The notes: a model not told the origin generated them from the sequence alone. DNA of 64,000 bases from Desulfoluna butyratoxydans (GCF_900699765.1 NZ_CAADHO010000003.1:1-64000), one strand, 5' to 3'. Counted from the first letter of the stretch, positions 16,228 to 25,636 are shown. Numbers and translations: made by a program.

Positions 16228-17670
16228 TCAGGGGCGAAAGAAGGGGGCCAGAAGGCGACGGACCTCGTTTGGTTCTCCCACGCCTCCCTTGCCGGACATC
16301 ACATAGGCCAGGGCGGGAAAGGAGACCATATCGGCTTTTCCCACGCCCTGGTTTCGCTTGATGTCCCGCTGCAGCCTGTAGAGCTCCCGAAATGCCAGGT
16401 GGGGCTCTGCCCCGGCCATGTGCTCCATGACCTTGCGCGATCGCTTGGCGCCCTTGGCAACGTCCTTGTCCGAGAGGGTCGGCAGGTCAGGGGCATCGGA
16501 GAGGTTGGCGATGAACCGCTCTGCCTGGTCCATGGCCTCCTGCTTCAGGGAGAGGCTGTCGGCAGGGGCTCCGGATGACAGGCAGGCGAGGCGGCCTGCC
16601 GGGGAGTCCGTGGCGCCGTTGATGTTGGAATCGGTGGTGCCCACGATGATGGTTTTGCCCGGGTCGGGCAGAGGCATGCCGCAGTCAACGGAGAGGCAGA
16701 CCAGGTGGGCCACCTCCAGGGCGCCTGCCTCTCGGTCCAGCACAGGCATCCAGGAGCCGGGGGCGGCGCTGAAGGTGTCCAGAAAGTCGAGGAGGGCGGT
16801 GAACCGGCTGTCCGGCTCAACATGGCCGGTGGCCGGGTCTGCTTCGGCGACTTTCCGGGCGCCCAGGGAGTAGTCTGTGACGGTTTGTGCCCGCCCCGCT
16901 TCGGTGAGGACGGAAAGATAGCGGGCCGAAGCCGCCTCATGGGTCAGGCCGTCTGCGGGGCTGCCTGTGCGGAAGGCTTCTCCCGTACGGATCACCGGCG
17001 GTTCGATCCAGGTGTTGCTGTCTGGGCCGGGGATCGCCGGAACCAGGCCGAACCGGATGGGAAGGCCGACGTCCCTGGCAAAGCTGAGGTCTGCGGCGCA
17101 ATGGGCCGGGTTCACGATGACCACACCGGTGCCGATGTCCGGGGCCACCCAGTCCACGGCCCAGACGGGCATGAGATCGCCGTGCAGGGGGTGACGGGCA
17201 TACGTCCCGGTAAAGGCCGGAAGGCTTTTTCCCCTGGGGGCCAGTTTGTGGTGCGGGTGCACGGCAATGGCACAGGCCGCGGGCAGGGGGCTCCAGTCCG
17301 TGGTGAAGCAGTGCAGCGCATCGGGTTCGGTACCGGGTTCTGTCTCCTGGAGGGGAAAGGCCATGAGGGCGCCTTTCCGGGGTTTCAGGGCCTTTTTTGC
17401 CAGGCGGCCCAGGCTGGCTGGGGCGTTTTCCAGCCATGTTGCCAGGAAGGCCTTGGCCTCGGCAGAGGGGAGATAGTAGAGCCCGTCCCTGGAGTCGCCT
17501 TCAGGGATTCGGTAGACCAGTCCACGGTGTTCAAGGGCCGTAAGCTGCGTGCCGGGATCTTTTTTTGGGGGGTGGCCCTCTTCTGTTTCGTCGAACACTT
17601 CGCTGAGCCGCGCGTAACACGACGCGATGGCCGTGGCGCGGAAAGAGCCGTCACTGGAGAATATCTTCAT
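16228..17670 (-). CDS. degenerate leucyl-tRNA-synthetase-like protein
   Basis: 480 residues, about half a LeuRS. Residues 122-207 resemble the CP1 editing domain: FTT for FTTRPDT, then GTGVVIVNPAH (180-190), the conserved Asp of AHxxxD as AHCAAD, and FARDVGLPI. DYSLGARKVA (266-275) corresponds to YRLRDWLISRQRYWG, WMPV (307-310) to WMPVD, and DSPAGRLACLSSGAP to the ADALRLF helix. I see no HIGH motif, and the KMSKS position is eroded. The C terminus looks like the helical anticodon-binding bundle. Aminoacylation is therefore unlikely; trans-editing, amino-acid binding or self-protection are possible. AAAGGACACC precedes the ATG. Confidence 0.75.
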   Translation of the reverse strand: MKIFSSDGSFRATAIASCYARLSEVFDETEEGHPPKKDPGTQLTALEHRGLVYRIPEGDSRDGLYYLPSAEAKAFLATWLENAPASLGRLAKKALKPRKGALMAFPLQETEPGTEPDALHCFTTDWSPLPAACAIAVHPHHKLAPRGKSLPAFTGTYARHPLHGDLMPVWAVDWVAPDIGTGVVIVNPAHCAADLSFARDVGLPIRFGLVPAIPGPDSNTWIEPPVIRTGEAFRTGSPADGLTHEAASARYLSVLTEAGRAQTVTDYSLGARKVAEADPATGHVEPDSRFTALLDFLDTFSAAPGSWMPVLDREAGALEVAHLVCLSVDCGMPLPDPGKTIIVGTTDSNINGATDSPAGRLACLSSGAPADSLSLKQEAMDQAERFIANLSDAPDLPTLSDKDVAKGAKRSRKVMEHMAGAEPHLAFRELYRLQRDIKRNQGVGKADMVSFPALAYVMSGKGGVGEPNEVRRLLAPFFRP

Positions 17671-17733
17671 GGTGTCCTTTCCATGGGCCGCCGTGGGGTG
17701 CGGCGGCCGTTTTGCATGGTGAGAGGTGACGAA

Positions 17734-18732
17734 TTAAGATGCCCTGTCCTGGGCCAGGTCGCTTTCTGAGCCTTTGAGGGGCTCGGGGGCGCCTGCTTTG
17801 GCGGGTTTGCGCTCCATGATCACGGCGATAAAAGAGCCCACCAGCATCACCGTTGCGCCGGTCAACTGCAGGCGGCCGATGGATTCCCCCAGAAAGAGGA
17901 TGGAGAAAAACGACCCGAAGAAGGGCACCGTGAACATCATGATGGTGGCGGTGGAGGCGCTCACCCGCTGCAGGCCGTAATAGTAGAACAGGTAGGCAAT
18001 GGCCGTGGGGCCCACGCAGAGGTAGGCCACGTTGTACCAGGCCGTGGGAGACACCGAGGCCCAGTCCACTGCGTGGGCATGGGGAACGGCCAGGGCAATG
18101 AGGGCCACGGCACCGCTCGCCGTGGCCCACGTCGTGGCCCGCAGCGGGTCGATGGTCCCCTTGGAGAGAAGCGTCTTGGACACAATGCTGTAAAGGGCCC
18201 AGCAGCAGGCTCCGACCACGAAGAAGATGTCACCTGTCATCCGGGTCTTTAAAGACGCCCCGGTGCCTGCCCCGGCCAGGAAGATCCCCGCGCCCACAAG
18301 CCCTAAGAAGAGCCCCATGATCCTCATGGACGAGGCCTTTTCCCGGCCCAGGGTGATGAGAAGGACGGTGGTGATGACAGGGCTGAGTACCGGGACAATG
18401 ACGCTGCCGTCGATGGACGGTGCCAGGGAGAGCCCCCAGAAAAAGAAGAGATTGTAGGCAAACACGCCGAGGAGGCCTGCAAATCCCGCAGACATGGCAG
18501 CCCCCCATCCCACGGGCTTGGAACGTCCGTGCATCACCATGGCAAGGACCATCAGAAGGGCGCCCCCGCCCCCGAACCTTAGAGCCGCCGCCACTTCGTG
18601 GGGCAGCTCCCCCACCACGAACTTGGAACTCGCAAATGCACTGCCGAACATCACCATCGTCACCAGCAGGCTGAGATACGGTGACGCGCTGGAACCCGTT
18701 TTCTCCCGGCCTTGAGTCTTGTCAGTCAACAT
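17734..18732 (-). CDS. EamA/DMT family transporter
   Basis: 332 residues with ten hydrophobic segments in two EamA repeats (about 20-150 and 168-300). The second repeat has the family pattern FTVPFFGSFFSILFLGESIG. Members export amino acids, nucleosides or other metabolites across the inner membrane. AAGGAG precedes the ATG at 18,732. Its place in the biosynthetic operon, 63 bases before the LeuRS-like gene, suggests that it exports the product. A long GC-rich hairpin lies upstream, so expression may be partly separate. Confidence 0.85.
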   Translation of the reverse strand: MLTDKTQGREKTGSSASPYLSLLVTMVMFGSAFASSKFVVGELPHEVAAALRFGGGGALLMVLAMVMHGRSKPVGWGAAMSAGFAGLLGVFAYNLFFFWGLSLAPSIDGSVIVPVLSPVITTVLLITLGREKASSMRIMGLFLGLVGAGIFLAGAGTGASLKTRMTGDIFFVVGACCWALYSIVSKTLLSKGTIDPLRATTWATASGAVALIALAVPHAHAVDWASVSPTAWYNVAYLCVGPTAIAYLFYYYGLQRVSASTATIMMFTVPFFGSFFSILFLGESIGRLQLTGATVMLVGSFIAVIMERKPAKAGAPEPLKGSESDLAQDRAS

Positions 18733-18861
18733 ACAACATCATCTCCTTTCTTACGTTTGTATTACAAAAATCTATGGAAAAGGCGTAAACGCCTGGTCCG
18801 TCGTGTTCGTGGTGAGGGCGCCGGGCACAAGGGGGCTTCTGGTTTTTTCATCTTTTCAGTA

Positions 18862-18900
18862 CCTGGGCCCGGTGCCGGGTTTGCCGGAACCGGGCCCAGG
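18862..18900. repeat. GC-rich intergenic hairpin
   Basis: Perfect 12-base arms CCTGGGCCCGGT and ACCGGGCCCAGG with a 15-base loop, just after the PP-loop gene on the coding strand. No T tract follows leftward. Confidence 0.5.
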
Positions 18901-18913
18901 CGCTGGCCTGCGG

Positions 18914-20389
18914 TTATCTTCCCGATACCCGGTCCATGATGGGCGATTCGTCACCGCCGAAATTCACGTGGATCAGTTTCTGGTTCGGGTCGCTCTTCGT
19001 GATAAAGGGCAGGAGCCCGTCCCGGTCGCTGTCGCTGCCCGTGGGCGACCACAGGGGGGAGGCCGCGAGCTGCCTCAAATCGGTGAGGCTCAGGCCGCTG
19101 ATCCGTTCCAGTCGGATGGCCAGCCCCTGGCTTTCAATCTGCCCGCCCATCAGGAGGGTGCGGATCTCTCCTTGCCTGGAAACCAGGTCCGGCTGCTCGG
19201 CGGAGAGGTAGTTGTGCAGCCCGGCACATTGCCCTGCAAAGGGGGAGAAGACCATGCAGGCCAGCTGCTCGGTGTTCAGGCCGAAGGTGTCCCGGGCGTA
19301 TCCTTCCACGAGGCTGCGCATGTGCGTTACGCCCTCATCCGTGGCGTAGCGCTTTTTGATGGTTTCGATGAGGTGCTCCGGAAAGTCCTTGTGCTCCATG
19401 AGTTCAATGGCGAACTCCGTGTACTGATCAATGCCTTCCCGGTAGCCCCGTCCGTAGACCCGTTCGGTGCGAAGGCCGCGCAGATGCGCCATGAGGGCGG
19501 GGTTGGCGCAATCGGACTCCGTGAAGCTGAAGGCCAGCTCGTCGAAGACAAACCCCAGGAAATCGGTGAGCAGCGCCCAGTGGGCACCGGAGGCGTAGTC
19601 CGTGTAATCGTAAATCGAAAAAAAAGTGAGGGTCTCGGAGACATCCCACGTGACCCTGCGATCCGCCAGCCGGTCTGCATGGCCTGCGCCGTGGATCTCT
19701 GTAAAATAGGCCTGGGAGATCCCGTCGAGGACTTTCAGGGTGCCCTTGAAGGAGGCGTCCCCGGACGGCTTCTGCCCGGTCTTGTGTGCCAGCTTGTTGA
19801 TCCATACGGCATAATCCCGCTGTTCGTCCGGGGAGTCCCCGGTGACGATGAGGTCCACGCCGCAATGCCGGGCCGCCACCCCGAAGAAATTGGCCACGTT
19901 GAAATTGCAGGCGTTGCAAAAGGAGGTGCGGCCGTCTCCGTATGACTGATGGCCGGCCATGAGCAGGTCGGTCCGGTTAAAGTCGATCAACACGTGGGGC
20001 ATGGGGGCGTGCAGGTCAAAGGGCCGCACCTCCTCCCGTTCTATGAGGAGCAGCTCGGCCATGGGGTCGTCGTACACGCCCAGTGCCTGATAGGTCCGGT
20101 GGATGTTCTGCATCACGACAAAGGGCATGCCCGAGTGACGCATCGTCACGATGACCAGACGGAACGTCTCGCCGTGGAAGCGTTCCGCCATGGCCAGGTG
20201 CACGGCCCGCATAAAGGCGGTGGTGTAGGCGCTGTCCTTGCCGCCGCCGTAGGCCACCATCACCGTGTTTTTACTCAGATTGTCTTTGTGTGGTAATCTG
20301 CCGTGCAGGTTCGTTACACACTGTTCAACCGCATCTACATCATTATCCGGCAGGGCCTTTCGCAGCGCGCTCAGTATATGCTTTTGCAT
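18914..20389 (-). CDS. PP-loop ATPase, substrate unknown
   Basis: 491 residues from the ATG at 20,389, which has AAGGGA 8 bases upstream; an upstream ATG at 20,452 has none. The pyrophosphatase loop is YGGGKDS (47-53), followed by an SFCNACNF motif with C158 and C161 and VTGDSPDEQ near 180, which together resemble the N-type PP-loop enzymes that adenylate a carbonyl or tRNA base before adding nitrogen or sulfur. The remaining 300 residues are not familiar. In this operon it could form an amide, an amidine or a thioamide; the CxxC hints at metal or sulfur. I do not recognise a characterised relative. Confidence 0.75.
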   Translation of the reverse strand: MQKHILSALRKALPDNDVDAVEQCVTNLHGRLPHKDNLSKNTVMVAYGGGKDSAYTTAFMRAVHLAMAERFHGETFRLVIVTMRHSGMPFVVMQNIHRTYQALGVYDDPMAELLLIEREEVRPFDLHAPMPHVLIDFNRTDLLMAGHQSYGDGRTSFCNACNFNVANFFGVAARHCGVDLIVTGDSPDEQRDYAVWINKLAHKTGQKPSGDASFKGTLKVLDGISQAYFTEIHGAGHADRLADRRVTWDVSETLTFFSIYDYTDYASGAHWALLTDFLGFVFDELAFSFTESDCANPALMAHLRGLRTERVYGRGYREGIDQYTEFAIELMEHKDFPEHLIETIKKRYATDEGVTHMRSLVEGYARDTFGLNTEQLACMVFSPFAGQCAGLHNYLSAEQPDLVSRQGEIRTLLMGGQIESQGLAIRLERISGLSLTDLRQLAASPLWSPTGSDSDRDGLLPFITKSDPNQKLIHVNFGGDESPIMDRVSGR

Positions 20390-20481
20390 TCCAATTTCCC
20401 TTGTAGGTAATGTCAGTTTAGTGACAAACGCTGCTAATTCAGCAGCATACATGGTCTCGGTTCATGGCACAACTGAATTGC

Positions 20482-21168
20482 TTAATGGTAAGTAATTCTT
20501 TTGACCCATGTGATGAACTCATCCGTCGCCAGCAGGTCCGTGTGACCGCCGCTGAATCGTCGGCTTTTCACGCCCTCGGTGGTGTACTCGTCCCACCCGT
20601 CGAGGCCGTTTTTCGTGACCAGGGGATCCCGGTCGCCGGACGCCGCGAAAATGGGGCAGTGCAGCCGCCCGAAATCCGGCGCATGGAAATCGCTCAGCAG
20701 ATTCAGCTCCTTGCGGCTTGTGTCGATGAGGACGTCCTTCCACTCCGGGTCGGGGATTCGTTCAAAGAGGCTTGGGTCGACCATGGCCCAGTAAGCCTCG
20801 ATTTCTTCGGGCGATCTCGGTAGTAACGCGGCTCCGTCCAGAACATGGGGCGCGTTGGCGCCGACGACGATGAGCCCGCCGATGCGGCATGTTGTTTTTT
20901 CCAGGGCGGTGGCAAGGGCGTAGGCGATATACGCCCCGAAGCTGTGTCCGAAGAGGATGGGTCCCTTTTCCTGCATGTCCCGGAGGCGGGGCAGGCAGGA
21001 CATGGCCGCGTCGTGAAACGAGGACGTCACATCGTCGTCCTGTCCGTAACGCCAGGGGTAGCGGAGAACCTGAGCCTTGGGCCTCAACGTCCGCACAATG
21101 GGCTGAAACTCGCTGCCGAAGGATCCGGTTCCGGGAAAGATAATGACATCCCGTGTTGCTTGCTCCAT
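20482..21168 (-). CDS. type II thioesterase (alpha/beta hydrolase)
   Basis: 228 residues. The start at 21,168 follows AAGGAAAACC. The nucleophile elbow GHSFG (74-78) and its AYIAYALA continuation are typical of stand-alone thioesterases of NRPS and PKS systems. GDRDPLV and SGGHTDLL near the C terminus give the Asp and His. Such enzymes clear misloaded carrier proteins or release products. It lies 29 bases after the asparagine-synthetase-like gene and would act on the carrier domain encoded two genes upstream. Confidence 0.9.
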   Translation of the reverse strand: MEQATRDVIIFPGTGSFGSEFQPIVRTLRPKAQVLRYPWRYGQDDDVTSSFHDAAMSCLPRLRDMQEKGPILFGHSFGAYIAYALATALEKTTCRIGGLIVVGANAPHVLDGAALLPRSPEEIEAYWAMVDPSLFERIPDPEWKDVLIDTSRKELNLLSDFHAPDFGRLHCPIFAASGDRDPLVTKNGLDGWDEYTTEGVKSRRFSGGHTDLLATDEFITWVKRITYH

Positions 21169-21197
21169 GATGGTTTTCCTTATTGGTTTGTCCCTTT

Positions 21198-22976
21198 TCA
21201 GCATCGCAGACCCAGCTCGTCGACGATCATGGCGAGGCTGATGGCGCCCAGGCGAAAATCCCATTTCTCGTTGACGGTTTCAGGGGACGGCCCGGCCATG
21301 CATTCCGGGTTCAGGGCCTCCACAGAGGCCACCATTTCCTGCCAGTCCTGCCAGAGCTGGTGGTCGACGATGGATTTGAGGTCATAGGCCGTAAATCCGT
21401 GTTTTGCACGGTTCATGACCTGGTCCGGGACGGTGTCGCGATACGCTTCTTTCAGGCAGGTCTTTCCTTCGAAATTCACCACCTTCTTGTCGTCGGGTAC
21501 CTGAAGGGCCAGGGAGACCACCGAGTTTCCGAGGAAGGGGTAGCGTCCTTCGATGGAGTTGGCCATGACCATGGCGTCTCCGTGGTCACCCAGCAGGTGC
21601 CCGCCGAGCTGGACATAGACGTCGGCGATGGAACGCAGCTGCATGGGGGAAAGCCCGGTGAGCTCTGTTTCCGAATAGGGGATCAGGCGGTTGCGCCAGA
21701 ACTCCCGGCCCACAATCTCCTGGCGCGCATGGTCGGACAGGAAGGTGCGACGGCGGCCTTCCACACGGTCTAAGTCCACCTCCCAGCTGAAATCCGCCCG
21801 GCCCCATGCCTGCTCGTTGCGGGCGCTGGCTTTGGGCGGGCGTCGCCGGACGCTGTCAAAGGCGTAGGAGTCGTAGCCGAAGAAGAGCTCATCGGCCCCT
21901 TCACCCGAGACCACGCCTTTGATCCCAGCCTTGTGCACACGCTCCGAGAGCATCATGGCAGAGACGTTGTAGGTCTCCCGCTGGGGAAAGCAGCAGTGGC
22001 GAACCATCTTTTCGAAGCGGGCGGCAATGTCTTTGGGGGCGCACTGCACCTCTTCGTGGACGCTGCCTGCGACCGCCGCCACAGAGCGTTGGTAGCGTCC
22101 CTCGTCCAGACGCGGGTCGTCGAACGTCACGGAAAAGGAGCGCATGGGGCCCTTGGACAAGGTGGCCGCGTCCATGAGGATCGCCGTGGAATCGAACCCC
22201 CCGCTGAGGTAGGACCCGATTTCCACATCGGAGTGAAGGCGCACGGCGATGGAGTCCCGGACACCCTCGCGGATCGCTTCCGCATCCACGGGTCCCTTCG
22301 TTGGTGTGAAGGTGCCGTAGCGCCAGTAGCGCAGGGTCTTGCGGCCGTCTTCGCTTATCTTGACGGCGCACCCCGGCTCCACGGCAGAGACCTCTGCCAC
22401 AAGGGTCCTGGGGGCCACGATATTGCCCAGGGAGAAGTACTGGTCCACGGCGGCATAATCAAGGCGCCACGGTCCGGGTACGGACTGCACAAGGGGTTTC
22501 AGCTCCGAGCAGAAGTGGGTACCGTGCCCCGCTGTGGTGTAGAACAGCGGGCAGATGCCGAAGCGGTCCCTGGCCAGGTAGACGGTGTTTTCCAGGCGAT
22601 CGTGGATCACCGAGGCAAATTGACCGTCGATTTTCTCCAGGCCGTCGATGCCGTAGCGGGCCACCAGCTCCGGAAGGATGGCCACATCCACCCCGTTGCC
22701 GCTGGGCCGGGGGATGCCCAGCTCCCGGAACAGGCTCTCGGCGTTGTAGATCTCCCCGTTTGTCAGGGCCACAAAGCGTCCGCTGGCCTCTTCCACGGGC
22801 TGCCAGCCGTTTTGCAGGCCGATCATCCCGAGCCTTGCGAGTTTTGCCGACAGGGACGCCGTGTTCAGGGAGTAGGCTTCGTCCGGTCCCCGGTGGGTCA
22901 GCCGGTTGTGCATGGCCACGCAGAGGCTGCGGTCCAGCCCACCGTCCGGGGCAAAGGTTCCGCTTATACCGCACAT
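21198..22976 (-). CDS. glutamine-dependent asparagine-synthetase-like amidotransferase
   Basis: 592 residues. The start at 22,976 puts the catalytic Cys at position 2 (MCGISG), as needed for the glutaminase domain, with RLTHRGPDEA and LTNGEIYN following. The synthetase domain has the PP-loop SGGFDST (258-264) and GEGADELFFGYDSY. AsnB makes asparagine, but relatives in natural-product clusters amidate or cyclise carboxylates; the intact Cys2 argues for amidation using glutamine, not beta-lactam closure. It overlaps the end of the adenylation-carrier gene by 13 bases, which implies translational coupling. Confidence 0.9.
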   Translation of the reverse strand: MCGISGTFAPDGGLDRSLCVAMHNRLTHRGPDEAYSLNTASLSAKLARLGMIGLQNGWQPVEEASGRFVALTNGEIYNAESLFRELGIPRPSGNGVDVAILPELVARYGIDGLEKIDGQFASVIHDRLENTVYLARDRFGICPLFYTTAGHGTHFCSELKPLVQSVPGPWRLDYAAVDQYFSLGNIVAPRTLVAEVSAVEPGCAVKISEDGRKTLRYWRYGTFTPTKGPVDAEAIREGVRDSIAVRLHSDVEIGSYLSGGFDSTAILMDAATLSKGPMRSFSVTFDDPRLDEGRYQRSVAAVAGSVHEEVQCAPKDIAARFEKMVRHCCFPQRETYNVSAMMLSERVHKAGIKGVVSGEGADELFFGYDSYAFDSVRRRPPKASARNEQAWGRADFSWEVDLDRVEGRRRTFLSDHARQEIVGREFWRNRLIPYSETELTGLSPMQLRSIADVYVQLGGHLLGDHGDAMVMANSIEGRYPFLGNSVVSLALQVPDDKKVVNFEGKTCLKEAYRDTVPDQVMNRAKHGFTAYDLKSIVDHQLWQDWQEMVASVEALNPECMAGPSPETVNEKWDFRLGAISLAMIVDELGLRC

Positions 22977-24721
22977 AAGCGTTCCACCTCCTTTTCGGGA
23001 AAGGCGTCCACAAGGTCGCCGAGTGTTTCGGCCCGAAGCACGTCCCGCACGCCCACATCGGTCCATCCCAGCTCCTTGATCTTGGCCAGCAGGATGATGG
23101 TGGAGGCCGAATCCCCGCCGATGTCGAAGAAGTTGTCGTCCCGGTTGGCGTCTTCAAGGCCCGTGAGGCTTCGCACCAGTGAGAGGATCTGGGCCTCGAC
23201 GGTGGTGGCCTCCTCAAAGACCTGATGGCGGGCGGCCTGGAGGGCGTGGCGATCCACCTTGCCGTTTCGCGTGTAGGGCATGGCCTCCAGGCGCTTGAAA
23301 ACCGAGGGCACTTTGTACGGGTTGAGGTTTGCTTCCAGGTGCCTACGCAGCATGCGGGGCTCGGCCACGCCCTGGTAGTAGCAGATAAGGGCGTCGGCCC
23401 CTGCGTCCTCTTCCCCTGCGTGGGATTCGGCCAGGACCACCGCCTCGACGATGGTGTCCAGGCCGCAGGCCACGCCTTCCACCTCTCCGGGGTCGATGCG
23501 GTAGCCCCGTACCTTGACCTGGCGATCGCTTCTCTCCACAAAGTAAAACTGGCCGTTTCTCACCGTGACGATGTCGCCGGTGCGGTACACCCGGTGGCCT
23601 TGCGGGTCGAGGAAACGCTGCAGCCCCTCTTCGGCAAGGTAGCCGACGGCCACGCTTTTGCCGGTGATGACAAGCTCGCCCCGGCAGTCCGGAGAAGGCT
23701 CATCCGTGGGGTCGGCCTGCTGCCGGGCCACCTTGACGTCGCAGTCTCCCACCACATCACCCAGCGGGACCCCGTCGCGGCATGCGTCGGGGCTCAGGGT
23801 ACCGGTCAGGAGGTTGCAGATGGTCGACTCCGTGCATCCGTATGCGTTGTGGAAGTCTGTTACGCGCGCCCATTTTTCCACCACGGCAGGTCTGCAGGCG
23901 CCGCCGCCGTTGACGACGTGGCGCAGGTGCATGGCCGGTGTGGGCCATGTGGCCGTCAGGGCAAAGGGCGTTGTTTTCAAGTGGGTGATGGCATGATGCT
24001 CCAAGGTGTTCTGCAGGACGGCACCGGGTGCCAGCTCGTCTTCGTCCACCACCACAAGGCAGGCTCCGGCACAGAGGGTCCAGAAGATCTCGGTGAGGCA
24101 CCCGTCGAAGGTGAGCTTTGCAAACTGGAGCGTCCGGCTGCCGGGCCCCACGTCCAGCCTGTGGATGTGGTCCCTGATCACGGAGGCCATGGAGTCGGCG
24201 GCCACGGCAACGCATTTCGGCTCTCCGGTGGAGCCCGAGGTGTGGATGGCATAGGCGATGTCGCCGCACTCACCGCAAAGGTCTTCGCGCGGCTCGAGCC
24301 GACCCGGGGCGTCACCCGCCCAGGGGGCAGGGGTGGGCACGAGTTCGACCTCTCCGGGGGTGGCGGTGCCCCGGGCCACCTGGTTGATTCGAAGCCGGGA
24401 CACCTTGCTGCGATTGGAGTCCTGGCTGTCTCTCGGGTCCATGACCACAAAGGGCCGACGGGCCCTCAACAGCCCTGCCATCGCCACAATGGTTGCGGCA
24501 TCGCGCCGCCCTTCGATGCCGACAAATTCACCGGGGAGCGTCTCCTGCTCCACGCGTGATGCCAGCTGCCTTGTCTTTTTGTCCAGGTCTCCGTATGTCA
24601 GGGATGCCGACGGCGTCTCCATGGCCGTGGCATCCGGTTGCATGCGGGCACTCCGGTCGATCATATCCGCAACAGACATGTTGTCTTTGATGTTGGTCTT
24701 ATCCATGTTGATTTGATGCAT
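22964..24721 (-). CDS. NRPS adenylation-carrier didomain (A-T)
   Basis: 585 residues with no condensation domain. Adenylation motifs occur in order: HTSGSTGEPK (160-169), LTFDG with the alpha-amino-group Asp at about 206, NAYGCTES (292-299), YRTGD, VKVRGYRIDPGEVE and NGKVDR. The carrier domain follows, with GGDS; its Ser at about 538 takes the phosphopantetheine arm. The Asp suggests that an alpha-amino acid is activated; I cannot derive the full specificity code reliably. A stand-alone A-T protein typically tethers an amino acid for modification. The start could also be the ATG at 24,706. Confidence 0.92.
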   Translation of the reverse strand: MHQINMDKTNIKDNMSVADMIDRSARMQPDATAMETPSASLTYGDLDKKTRQLASRVEQETLPGEFVGIEGRRDAATIVAMAGLLRARRPFVVMDPRDSQDSNRSKVSRLRINQVARGTATPGEVELVPTPAPWAGDAPGRLEPREDLCGECGDIAYAIHTSGSTGEPKCVAVAADSMASVIRDHIHRLDVGPGSRTLQFAKLTFDGCLTEIFWTLCAGACLVVVDEDELAPGAVLQNTLEHHAITHLKTTPFALTATWPTPAMHLRHVVNGGGACRPAVVEKWARVTDFHNAYGCTESTICNLLTGTLSPDACRDGVPLGDVVGDCDVKVARQQADPTDEPSPDCRGELVITGKSVAVGYLAEEGLQRFLDPQGHRVYRTGDIVTVRNGQFYFVERSDRQVKVRGYRIDPGEVEGVACGLDTIVEAVVLAESHAGEEDAGADALICYYQGVAEPRMLRRHLEANLNPYKVPSVFKRLEAMPYTRNGKVDRHALQAARHQVFEEATTVEAQILSLVRSLTGLEDANRDDNFFDIGGDSASTIILLAKIKELGWTDVGVRDVLRAETLGDLVDAFPEKEVERLCAV

Positions 24722-24759
24722 ACCGTTCCGTTTCGTCTTACGATCGCCTGGCGGGCGGT

Positions 24760-25593
24760 CTATTTCACATGATGGGAGAGGTGCCCGACCTTCTCCACGA
24801 CAGCCTCCACCGTGTCACCTGCCTCAATGGCTGCGGCCCCCGGGGTGCCGGTACAGATCACCGTGCCGGGCAGGAGGGTGCGGCCAGCGGAGAAATACTC
24901 CACCAGAAAGCCTAAGTCGTAGCGCATCTCGGACACCTGTGCCGAAGCGATGGTCTCCCCGTTTCGGACGGTGGACACGCGCAGGGTGTCGAGCTCTCCC
25001 GGTGCGAAGGTGTCCATGGAGACCAGGGCGGGCCCGATGCTGCAAAAGGTGTCAAAGCCTTTGGCCCAGGGAATGTAGCGGGGGTTTTCGCGGATCACGT
25101 CCTCGGCGGTCATGTCCAGGACCGTGGTCACGGCCGCCACCGCATCCCGCCAGTTTTCGCGGCGTACATTCTTGCAGCGGGTTCCGATGACAAGGCCCAG
25201 CTCCCCTTCGGCGGTGACGCGCCTGCTCTGCTGCGGCAGCTCGATGGCATCGCCGTTGGCGATGAGGCACCCGGCGGGCCTCAGGTAGGATCCGGGCCCT
25301 GAAACCGGCTGGGTGGCGTCCAGGTCTTTGGCGTGTCCCCGGTAATTGAGCCCCGCGCCCCAGATATCCCCGCCGTCCCCTGCAACCGGGGCCGCCGTGT
25401 CCAGGCGGCTTGCCGACACATCTGCCGTATCCTGGGTCTCCAGGAGGCCCTGAATGGCTTCCCTCGGCTTGTCGGCCAGAAGTTCCACCAGGCGGAAGGA
25501 CTGGAATTCCTCGGGCAGGCACATCCACCTGCCGTCGCCGTTGCAGGCGTGGATTTTTGCACTCTCTCCGTGCTTCAAACGAGATAGCTTCAC
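24760..25593 (-). CDS. fumarylacetoacetate hydrolase family protein
   Basis: 277 residues from a GTG at 25,593 with AAAGGA upstream. It shows the FAH-fold pattern: GAGLNYRGHAKD near 95, the metal-binding EGELGLVIGTRCKN near 145, then KGFDTFCSIGPALV and TGTPGAAA near 255. Members hydrolyse or decarboxylate 2-oxo or 2,4-dioxo acids, or hydrate 2-oxopent-4-enoates. Next to an HMGL-type aldolase it could hydrate or dehydrate, or cleave, the aldol product, as MhpD does beside MhpE. The exact reaction is inference. Confidence 0.85.
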   Translation of the reverse strand: MKLSRLKHGESAKIHACNGDGRWMCLPEEFQSFRLVELLADKPREAIQGLLETQDTADVSASRLDTAAPVAGDGGDIWGAGLNYRGHAKDLDATQPVSGPGSYLRPAGCLIANGDAIELPQQSRRVTAEGELGLVIGTRCKNVRRENWRDAVAAVTTVLDMTAEDVIRENPRYIPWAKGFDTFCSIGPALVSMDTFAPGELDTLRVSTVRNGETIASAQVSEMRYDLGFLVEYFSAGRTLLPGTVICTGTPGAAAIEAGDTVEAVVEKVGHLSHHVK

Positions 25594-25636
25594 TCTTTTT
25601 TTCCTTTCGAACCGGCTCTGGGCCGGTCTTTGTTTC

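Noticed and set aside
16228-17670. Housekeeping or resistant second leucyl-tRNA synthetase
   Set aside because: It is far too short and lacks HIGH and a usable KMSKS site, so it cannot be a full aminoacylating enzyme.
21198-22976. Beta-lactam synthetase or carbapenam-type cyclase
   Set aside because: Those relatives have lost the N-terminal glutaminase Cys; here Cys2 and the glutaminase motifs are intact, which favours glutamine-dependent amidation.
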